Assembly: GCA_020523885.1 (NCBI GenBank)
Contig: JAJAPY010000004.1
Span: 166,275 to 230,274, forward strand
Direction of reading: 5' to 3'
Length of the DNA stretch: 64,000 nt
Origin: Candidatus Liberimonas magnetica
GTDB lineage: Bacteria; Elusimicrobiota; Endomicrobiia; Endomicrobiales; JAFGIL01
Each line of letters starts with the position of its first letter. Within the stretch, counting starts at the first letter, position 1. Under the pieces are notes generated by a model. It ran no database searches. It was not told the origin of the DNA and worked only from the letters and a program-made list of their open reading frames with translations. Positions 1 to 10,200 of the stretch are shown piece by piece. Both the position numbers and the translations under genes were made by a program.

Positions 1-107
1 ATTTCACCATTATACGCGACTGCCGATGATGTAGTTATGGTGAATGCATACGACACCGCAGGTACAACAAACAAGATGCCAAGAGCTGCCAGCAATAACT
101 TTTTCAT
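1..107 (-). CDS. secreted protein, N-terminal fragment (tandem paralog of the next gene)
   Basis: Only the first 35 codons lie in the window; the rest is beyond the left edge. The start codon reads from position 107 and encodes a signal peptide (MKKLLLAALGILFVVPAVSYA) nearly identical to that of the gene at 123-911, and the residues just after it (FTITTSSAVAY) also match. It is therefore a tandem duplicate lying 15 bases downstream in the same minus-strand operon. The function is unknown; export is inferred from the signal peptide. Confidence 0.75.
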   Translation of the reverse strand, partial: MKKLLLAALGILFVVPAVSYAFTITTSSAVAYNGE

Positions 108-122
108 GCTTTTACCCTTCTT

Positions 123-911
123 TTAGTATGACATGGCTTCTATTGTTAAGGATTTTGTAGTATAAAACTGCGCCAAAGTCTTCGTTGTATCTACGCCTAA
201 GTAAATATATAAATTATTGTCACTTGCCGGGGCTGCTTTTGTAGGGTCCTCATTCCAGTAATAACCAGTAGCGTCCCAGATCCTGACATAGGTTGACGTA
301 ATATCCCAGGCTGAGCCTAGCGCACCGCCTACATTGGCCCTTCCCTTATCCTGTAGAAACTTCCACATATAGTTCGTAAATCCTGCAGTGCCTGTAACGG
401 GCCTGCTCACCATAAATACCGGCGTTGTAGGTGTAGCTGACGCTACATCCAGCACCATCCAGGATAACGCTAAACCAGATTTTGAGCCATCAGGAGATAC
501 ATTTTGCCCGACCAAGCCAAAATTATTGAACGCTGCAGTTGAACAAGCCACTGCGCGCTGCGACGGAGTTGCATCGTTATAAAATATCCTGAACCCTGCT
601 TTTGCCGCGGTATTATCTGTGTAGATAACCATTCTCCAGTTTATTAAATTAGTTACCGTAGATTGTACTAAAATATATTGGTTGGCGATCTTATAGCCCG
701 GATTAGCTACTGTAATCCCTGTCCAGGTAAATGAACTCACAGTAACGTTATCTGAACGCCTTTTAATTACCGCAAACCAGGTCTGCATGCCGCCTGACGG
801 CCTCATTTCAGCATTCCAGGCAGTTGCCGATGATGCAGTGATTGTAAATGCATACGACATAGCTGGTACAACAAACAAGATGCCGAGAACTACTAATAAT
901 AATCTTTTCAT
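123..911 (-). CDS. secreted protein of unknown function
   Basis: 262 residues. A clear Sec signal peptide (residues 1-21, MKRLLLVVLGILFVVPAMSYA) is followed by a Ser/Thr/Ala-rich, probably beta-rich domain. Positively charged residues are scarce, there are no further membrane segments, and no catalytic motif is visible. A paralog begins immediately downstream (1-107), so this is a small secreted-protein array. The start has a usable Shine-Dalgarno (AAGGAG about 6 bases upstream). I do not recognise the family; a structural or adhesin role would be a guess from composition only. Confidence 0.7.
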   Translation of the reverse strand: MKRLLLVVLGILFVVPAMSYAFTITASSATAWNAEMRPSGGMQTWFAVIKRRSDNVTVSSFTWTGITVANPGYKIANQYILVQSTVTNLINWRMVIYTDNTAAKAGFRIFYNDATPSQRAVACSTAAFNNFGLVGQNVSPDGSKSGLALSWMVLDVASATPTTPVFMVSRPVTGTAGFTNYMWKFLQDKGRANVGGALGSAWDITSTYVRIWDATGYYWNEDPTKAAPASDNNLYIYLGVDTTKTLAQFYTTKSLTIEAMSY

Positions 912-972
912 TTTATTCTCCTTGACTTACGTTTCTTTCTTTTGTTCGACGATATTGAGAGCTTGTATAATA

Positions 973-1001
973 ATATTAGCTTAAAAGTTCCAAAAAATCA
1001 A
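973..1001 (-). promoter_or_regulatory. candidate sigma-70 promoter for the secreted-protein pair
   Basis: Reading the minus strand, TTGATT is followed after 17 bases by TAATAT, about 60 bases before the start codon at 911. It fits the strong promoters elsewhere in this window (TTGAC-type box, 17-base spacer). Confidence 0.45.
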
Positions 1002-1223
1002 GGAAAATTTGAAAAATAATTGTAAATTCTATAAGATATTGGATAATTAAGCTGCACCCTGCGTCGGAAAGACCGTATAATAATTATGCTTTTGCCGGGG
1101 TCATCGGCCCGGGCAAGTATCCCTTATCTATGTAATTAAATGCTAAATCAAATGAAAATGTCTTTAAAAAAGCTATTAAAATAAACAAAAGGCAACAGGG
1201 GAAACACAGTGCCCTTTTAATTT
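1002..1223. other. intergenic spacer with a GC-rich hairpin
   Basis: This spacer separates the end of the giant gene from the promoter of the secreted-protein pair. It is A/T-rich apart from a GC-rich inverted repeat at 1094-1114 (GCCGGGG / CCCGGGC) and a smaller hairpin near 1061-1075. Neither is followed by a T run on the minus strand, so neither is a convincing intrinsic terminator. No gene is visible here. Confidence 0.4.
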
Positions 1224-4200
1224 TTATGCTGCGCTTTGGATCGCGTTGATAGCTGCTGCGTCAAAAGACGGCTTTACACGTTCAATAAGACCAGGGAACT
1301 TCCTATAATATACAAATCCCTGTAAAAGAGCCTCTGCGGTTAAACCACGGCTCTGCAATATTTTGGTAATAGGAGTAGTGGCGATTTCAGCAATAACTGC
1401 GTCCTTGAACTTAGTAACTGCTTCCAACGATATCTCTTTAGCTTCCTCTTGTACTTGTGCATTTTCAGTTTCCTTAATAAGCTTGAGCTGGCCATAAGCC
1501 ACTAAGGCCTTGTCTTCAGTAAACTCCTCGCCCCGGGTTACGACTGCTATACCTGCGCCAATTAAAAGGTTCATGATTTCCAGGTACGCTGACTCTTTAA
1601 CACTTGCATCCCCACCAGCGTCGTACCGTTCAAGAGCACGCTTTATACCATAGCTGCTGAACTGCCGGACAATTTCTACTGTTTCATTCATGCCGGCTAT
1701 TCTGGCTGCCTTATCCTGCGTAAGATAATTACTCACCGCGGCAATCAATGTTCTCGCATTCTCTATACTTGGGATTTCTTCTTTGCTAAACACCCGGGTA
1801 CCTTTTAACTGCTGATCTAAGGCAAGAGCATCACCGGAAAGTTTTGCACTGGTGAAGGCATGTTTTAGGGTATCGGCAAACTGCTGTAATGTAATACGTG
1901 ACCTTTGGTTAACCTGAACCGGAAGATCGCTGTCTGCACAGATGTTTCTCCCGCTGCCAATTGCCGTATTAAGGGCAGCTGTAACCTCATCAGCGGTTAC
2001 TTCTTTAGTCTCAGGCAGTACAAACCGCAGAGATACATCTTTATCCAAAGCATTTATGCTTCCTTCATGCCCGATTGCAACAATTGCCTGTGGTCTAATG
2101 CCTAATTCTTTCATTCGTACAACCAGCCCTTCCGTACATAAAACCTCTACAGGTAGAGACAGTGTGACAAAACCAGCCGGTATGCGTGCCTGTTCGGCCT
2201 GGGCAGCTGTCTGCTGAGCATCTTTAAATCTATTCATAAACGATGTAATATCGTCAGCACTTACTTTATAGCCAAAGGAAACCACTATGCCGGACTCTCC
2301 ATAGTCAGCTGCTTTCATGACACCCTCTACCGCTGTATTGACCTGCTCCGGGTCCGGTACCGTAAGCCCAAGTTTATATCCGCGCGCACACCACAAAGCA
2401 TAGGCTTGCTGGTCAGTTAGTGATAATCCTTTCTTAAACTCGTTGAAATTTGCCTGCTGTTGAGCATCCTCAAGTTTAGGTATAGTGCCGGCAGGCACAG
2501 CGTCCGGGTTTAAGGAAGCATCTGGTTTTATCAATCCAGCTACTATTGCATTTTTTACCTTGCCGGACCACAACTTCGAGCTTTGAGCGACAATGTCCGG
2601 CAGTTTCTCTACTGTAAGTCCCTGTTGAGCTAATTCAACAATTATATCCAGTTGAGGTTCAACTCCCGCGCCTCTGACTCTTCGTGCCTGGCCATAGGCT
2701 TGGACTAAACGCTGGGTATCTTCCGGCTGGTATACACAGTCCACGTTTTGTGAAGCTTGTATATCTGAATTATTTCCGCTTGCTGCTACCATTACCCCGG
2801 CATACCTCAGCCGGGCTTCAATGTCCTTAAGTTCAGGGAAACTCAGGCTCAAATTACCCGAGGTTACCTCCAGTTCGCTTTTTTCCGGCAGATTTACCGG
2901 ATCGCTTCCTATATTAACAACAATACCATCAAAAACATTTTCAGCGTCACGAGAGGACCCCAAAAGCCTCTGCCTGAAACTGTTCTCGCCAGCCAGCAGT
3001 GCTTCTTTACCCCTGTGTTCAACCAGAGTAAGCAAGAGGGACCACCGCGCACCGGCCGTTGCGGCAGAAGAACTATTTAACGCCTCCGCAACAGCTTGCG
3101 GCGTCAAACCTTCAGGCAATTCGTCAGGCACTGCCAACTGCAGCTCCACACGTCCATCAACCCATTTATGCGCAAATATCCGTAAAGATACTTTTTTTCC
3201 GTTTACGGTTATCACTACAAACGGCACCTGATTCTCCCCGTCTGCTGTATAATCTTCCATACCGCCGGTTTCTTTTATCTCTGTCTCTGTATAAACCTTC
3301 GGAGTTATCTCTATAACCGGCACTCCGCTCCAGTTTAACCACTCCGCGGCAACTTCGCCAAAAGCGACGCACGCTTTGCCGTCCAATGCCCCTAATAAAG
3401 TATTAGGGTAGGGTAAGTCCAATATTACCCGCACTGCCTTACTAACGGCCTCTTTGGGTCTGACCATAGCTTTCACTGCCACCAACACCACAGCCCCGGC
3501 GCTTATACCAAGCCGGCCCGAAGAGAAGGTGTTGATAGCTTGAACTTGTGTGAGGGACAAATTGAGAGGTTTAAAAGTATCATCGTATGCCCAATCAATC
3601 AACTGTGATAACATGGCCTGATATGGCTCTGCTTGATTAAGCTTCAGCCGTTCTTTCAAATTTTGTGAAGTTGGATAGACAGGTGCGGACTTACCGTCCG
3701 GGCCCGGTTTATTAAGGCCAAGGGCAAGGCCGCGAAGGCTTTCCTGGATTTCTTTTGAATTCCCATTCGACGTCAGTAAGGAAAAAAACGCATCCCAATA
3801 GGGAGTTAGCATGCTGTTGGTAATGCCGCCTTCAAACTCAATGTCGCCGCAACCAACAAACAATACCAGCCGCCAAAACTCCAGCAGTAATTCCCTGATT
3901 GGTATAACACGGCTTGTTTGGGTAGTAGTATAACTGGCCAATGACGTATTTTTAATACCGGCCTTTCTGCATAATTTCTCAAACATTTTAAAAGTACGCA
4001 GTTGAGCATATGGTGCCTGATTGATTATCACTGAAAGAGGGCGGGAAGATGCCTGGGCAAGTTTCTGTAAAATATCAATACTTTTTACCGCATTTTCAAA
4101 TGAGCTCCTTGACTGGTCTTCTATAAAACATGTTTGGGATTCTCCTGGTTGGGTTGCAAGTTTGATCTCCAATTCATATTCAAAAAGCAGTCTAATGAGT

Positions 4201-7200
4201 TTGGCCTCTGTGATACCTAATTCTTGAATCTTACTATAAAAAGGTTTAAATCCCGGTTGGGCATATTTTGTTTCAATACCAGCCGCTTCTTCCACCCATC
4301 CGGCAATCTGTGCTTCTGTGAGCTGCGTTCCGGTAAGTGAACTGAATTTTTCCTGCCCCAGACGTTTAAATACCGAAGCTATTAACTCCGGTGTACCCTT
4401 CCCAACCCCGCCGGTTATGATTAATTTCGGCTTTTTGGCCATTGAATTATATACTTCTATGGCATCGAGTATAACCTCAATATCATTATGCCCGCAAACG
4501 ACCATAACATCTGCCTGTACATTTTCTTTTGCTGCGCTTGCCTCGAGGTTCTTCCCTGCCAACAGGGCAAGAAGTTTTTCTGCCTGTGCTAATCCTGCCT
4601 GCAACGGGGACGGGTTTTCCATGTGCATCTGGAGTTCTGCCCGGACCCTTTCTGAATAGATATTTGAAGGATCAACATTTAGCCGGTTAGCAACGCTTGC
4701 CCTGCCTGCATTATCTCCCGTGGTACTTCCCCATTGGGTGTTGGGTGCATTACCCTCCCAACTCCACAGCCTTTCCCCTTTCTTATGCGAAAGGTTCCAG
4801 GCTGCATGCGCGGCTATGTTGGCAAGCTGGCTTATACTCAAACTTGACAACCCTATATCAGGAAACATCTCAAGCCCAAGCATTACGTTTTTTCGTATAA
4901 TTTCTGCAAGCTCTTCCTTAGTATCAATCCCCTGGGACCTTAAATATTCAATGCCTTCTTTGCCAAGCCATTCTTTCCCAAACTTATCTCCACTCATAAT
5001 CTGATTTGCAAGAAATTCTGCTAATATTTCTATGCCTTTAACACCTGCTAATGCAGGGACACTGCACTCTGCCAGTCTCATCAAAAAATAATCTATAGAA
5101 TACATGCCGTTAATCAGTATCTTGCGCTCTTCTGCTGTAGTTGGTCCGTGTTTATCTATAAACGCTTCTATACTTTCTCTTCCGCCTTTACGAGCTTTCT
5201 CAACCTGCTCCATCTCTGCTATGGGAGCATATATCTCGGCTGCTTCTTTATTGTATCTTTCCTTTTCTGTTTCGGGCAGGGTTTCCCATTTTGCAATTAT
5301 GTTTTCTGCCTGATCTGGGTACCTGACCTTGATATAGTTCATTACTGATTCAATGCCGGATTTAGAGACTATTTTTGGCTTAGTCTTTTCATAGCCTGGT
5401 ATAAAAGTAACCCTGGTATCAGCATTGGGACGTATCTGTACAGTGTATACCCCGTTATTATTTGCAAACCAGACCCCAAGCGGGCCAATATTATATGACC
5501 TGCCGAATTCCAAATTAGTATTTTTATCTCCTTTAGGGCTGTGTACAGAAAAAGTTATCTTCCCATCCTTAAGCGAGATCAAACCCGGCAGTAAGTTTCT
5601 TTGCTTAGGCTCAATAATGATTTGCATATCACCGCTAAATTTTTTCTCAAAGCGGTCAACGGAACCTTCAGTAAATCCATTTTCAGATATTTGCATATTC
5701 TCACGGAAGTCGGCTTTAAAACTGACAACATTTACAATTGATTTGCCGGGCCTTTTATCAGCAAGGCTTATGCGCACCCTAAAACAGCCATCGTTTATCT
5801 TGCTTATGTTCAATATAAAATGCCCAACTGTAAAACTGCGCACCTTTGTCGGTACCTGCACCTTTTTACCTTGGAAGTCTTTTCCCTGGAACACCATATA
5901 TATTTTCCCATCTTCAATATTCATGGTGACCATGGATTTCCCGGGGATAACTAGATATATCTTTTTGTCATTATCCAATATTACTTCACTACTTCCGTTT
6001 GTTTTGGACAGCTCAACTGTTGTCTTTTTTGCCTCAAAATCAAGGTTAAGCATGTTTTCTGTTTCTGCAACTATCATGTGCTGAGACTGGCTTAATGGTT
6101 GTCTCCATGAAAACGAAAAATCTTTTATTGATATGCCTCTGCCTGTCCTTTTAATATTCAATATCAACTCTATTGTATCCTGCTCAGGTTTTTCGCCTAT
6201 ACTGACAATTTGTCCGTTCCTGTCCATATATACATGAACTCTTGAGAACCAGTTTTCTGCCCCGAGAGAGTGAATGTCTATCTTCTTTAGCATTTCAACG
6301 TTTTGCTTAACGATTTTTCTCTGTTTTGCTGCAGCACTCCTACCTGCCAGAGAATATATGCTTGCCTGTACAACGCTTGTAAAATCCTTGCCCGGGAAAA
6401 GGTATTCAAGTATCTTCCTCATACTATCGTTTACTTTAAAAGTTGTTCTAGCGATTATGTGTGCAAGAGCATCATCTGATTTTTTAATCAGGTTTGATTC
6501 GTCGGCATATTCAGGTTTTGCTTCGGCTGTATGGTGTATATAGCGGTGGTATGATTCTATGAATTCGTCTGTCCCAAGCCCTGCAACTAACTGTTTTATT
6601 CTTTCCGGATCTTTAACTAAAGCATCAAACTCATCCAGCTCTTTTTGTGACTGGATATTCCTGTATTTCTCGTTCAGCCAGTAATAATTGAAATCCCTAT
6701 TGTCACCTTTTCTTGCTACAGATTCGTTTATTTCATGAATTATCGCAGTCTCTCTTTCCTTAGGATTAAAATATTCAGAAAACCCGTGCGCCACATCTAT
6801 TACTATACTGCCTTGTGCTGATTCTTCTTTATTAATAGTAGCAAAACCTACTGTAGTCTGGTCAATATAGAGAATATCGCCTTTGCATTCCCTTATTTTT
6901 ACCGGATATTCAACTCCGTTAATAATGACCTTTGTTTCATTTTGTTTTATATAAACCCTTTCTTTAGGTATTTCTGCAAGTATGGCAAATCCCATATTCC
7001 CGGCAATTTCCTGAATTTTACCTGCCAAAAGCAGTTGTGCCACTGGCCCTAACACCTGTAAAATAATACTGTACATATTTCTGCCAAGACCCTGGTTGGG
7101 AGAACTATCAACTTTTATAACTTCTTTCTTTCTTGATTCATCCAACCTGTATTTTATTGCTAATTTAAAATATTCTAAATCGTCATTTTTTTCTCCGCCA

Positions 7201-10200
7201 AGAATTCTTAAAGCATTTGCAAAAATCATTGAAACAGTAAACAGGCTTGCCAAAATTACAAGCTCTGTTATTCCTGTCCTAAATAACATATACGTACCCA
7301 GCCCAAAAACAAGTTCTCCCACCCAGCCGGCTGGAGCCAGCCAAAACAGTTCATCTAAAAATACAGGAATCGGTGAATTATACTTAACTCCAGGCTTTAC
7401 TGGCCTAAAGTTTTTTAGAACTTGAATTTCAGCATAAGGAAAACCTAAAATCCTTGCAACAAGCCAATGGAATAGTTCATGCATAAAAACATACGGCAAC
7501 GCTATATAATATGCCATATAATTTAAAGGCTTCGGAATTATTCCAAAACCTAAATTAGTACGGCCTTGAGCTGCCCCTGCGGTTTTGGTGTCAGACTTGA
7601 CTCCATTGACTAATTGGGAGAGTACAGCGGAGGTGTCAACATCTCTTGACAATTTTTGTATAGTGACGATTAACCGGGATGCGGCAGGATCCTTTTTCAT
7701 GGTTAGGCCGTCTATGCGGTTGCCCCGGACATCTATAAAATAAATCTCATCGCCGCTTTTTTGAATGTCAACCGCACGGTCTAATACGGTATGCAGATAT
7801 CCGGCATACGTGTCCACCTCTTTGATAGCCGGCATAGCACCACTTTCTGTCACCATACGAATTTCCGTGCATGATTCGCCGTCCGCAGCTTTAGTGCAAA
7901 GCACAAATGCTTTGACAGTATTAGAGAGATCTTTGCCCTGATTTAGCGGTTCTGCGCACAGATGTGAAAATCTGCCCCATACTGCCATATGCGGAAAATG
8001 CCCTTTGAAAAACTCCCAATCCGCGCTCTTTATGGTGCCGTCCGCGATAAGTTTTTCCGCTGCAGCGAGTAACTTTTCCCATCCATCGTTGTCCTTTCCA
8101 GGATTCGTCAAGAACGCTGAGACAAGCCTTCCCAGGCGTTTCTCAAACATAGGTGCAGATTCTGCTAAAGCTTTAATTTTTCCTTTAAACTCTTCAATAC
8201 TACACCCGGTTAAAGTATTCAACTTACTTGAAATTTCAAACAGATAATCAAACGGCCGCTTACGGCACCAGCCAGTACTTGCAGAATCAAACACCCAGAA
8301 AAGAGCGTTTGCTTTAAACAGCCTTTCAAATTTTGCCTGGTCAATAATGCCTTGAGGTGCGATATAAGTCCGGAATTCAGGGTCCTCAAACAACTCATAA
8401 AATGAATCGAGAGGCAATTCCCCTATCCCATGTGATCCAAACCTGAGATGGGTCTTAATAAGCCAATATATTTCGTCACGTTCCTCAACATCCAACGCAA
8501 GATTGCCGATTATATTAAATCTTCTTATGAATTCCGCGCTTGTTATTTCATGTACTTTAGTGGTTACATGTACTACTTGTTCATCGCACTTGCCTATGTC
8601 ATGGAACAAGGCAACAAAGGCCCATTTTCTAAATACGTCAGCATTTAAAATACCCTTACCCTCGCCCATCATATCTTTAAGCCTGGCAAATACTGTGTTA
8701 TCCTCCTGGCTATATAATGCCCCTATCCCCCCTGCCTGCCGGGTATCCTGGCCATCCTGCATGCGGTACATCTGAAGGAAAGCACAAAAAACACGCAATG
8801 TGTGGTTAGTAACGATATCTAATGCCGTCTTCTCGCCTTCGGTTAATTTGTCATTTTTAATCTGCACGGCAACGTCCGTAAATAGTTCTGTAAGCAAGGT
8901 TTTTAGTTCTGTTTTTTCAAGCGTTTTTGCCAACTCATCAATGTTAGCCGGTAACTCATCTAAACTATTGACTCCAAAGATATCCAATACTTTATCCGGC
9001 TCGCAGTAACCAAGTACCTGCCTGACAACACTATCCATGTCTCTTGCATCAGAGGATTTTTTGGGGTGAGCAGAGTCGAGTTTTCCGTTATCGATTGTTC
9101 CTTTTTCAGCATTATAGGTATATTCGGCTCCCACATCGCCCTGGATGGCAACGGCTATGGTGTACGTTTTTAAAGTTGCAGTTGGCAATACTGTTATGGC
9201 AATACCAGTGTCTGATGGAAAAGACTGTTTAAATAAATCATTGACCTCGGAAATCTTTCCTTTCTTAAGTAGTTCCTGAATTGCATTTATTTTTAACACT
9301 ATTTCTGCATATTCCCCGGCTGCTGTAACTTTGTCCCATTTTCCATTATGCTGTGCAAGCAAATCAGTAAGCTGTTTCAGTGCCAGGGCAGTAATGGGTT
9401 GGTGGGAAGGAATAAAGCTAGTTTTTATAGGTTCGGCTGATTCTTTGCGCAGAGCGTCTGTTTCTTTCTCCAATAACTCCTGGTATATGGTTTCTGCAGA
9501 GTCAGTGCCCTGGGTAACATTTGGAGTGATAATCACATAGGAGAGGTTGCGCTCTTTCATAAGACCGGTAAGTCCCTGGGTGTGGAAACCGCCTGTAACC
9601 AGCACCACAATTTCAGACTTGCTCAGCAGCTCTGAAATTGGGTTCTGAGTCCGAGGTTCGGTGCGTCCCTGGGCTATAAAGCGGAAGTTTGGAGTAAGTT
9701 CTACCTGTCCCCTGCCCCCTGCCCTCTTCTGTATATCGCAGTTATCAAGCAGGCATTCGTTGCGGGTAACGTTTACCTTATAGTACTCGCCAAGGAGCGC
9801 AATGTCTTTATCAAACTCTGAAAGCTTATAATTACCGACATACTTAGCCCATAAAAGCTCAAATTTAGGGAAATTTGCCAGGACATAATTATAATCGTCA
9901 AATGAGACTTTATAGCCGATGAAATCCCTTAGATACTTTACAAATCCTGCCAAAAACACTATATCGCGCTCGCTCTGCTTGAGTATAAGGCGAAAATGTA
10001 TTTCGTTTTCCAGGCGCTGCTCTTCGTTAATGAGTTCAAGAGGGTTAACCGCACCAGTTAGCGCCATGTGCTCGAAGAACCTCTTTAAATTGGGATATTC
10101 AGCTGTCAGAGAAGGGTTCTGTGCCGCTATCTTTGAGAGGTACAAATATAGTTCATTAGCTTTTGAGAAGTTAGAGGTATTGTTTAGGAGCATTTGATAG

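Noticed and set aside
1094-1114. Terminator of the giant gene
   Set aside because: The stem is GC-rich but no T run follows on the minus strand; left as an unassigned hairpin.
1061-1130. Possible riboswitch in the leader of the secreted-protein pair
   Set aside because: GCAAAAGC and GACGCAGGG loosely recall GEMM elements, but order and stems do not fit, and it lies upstream of the candidate promoter.
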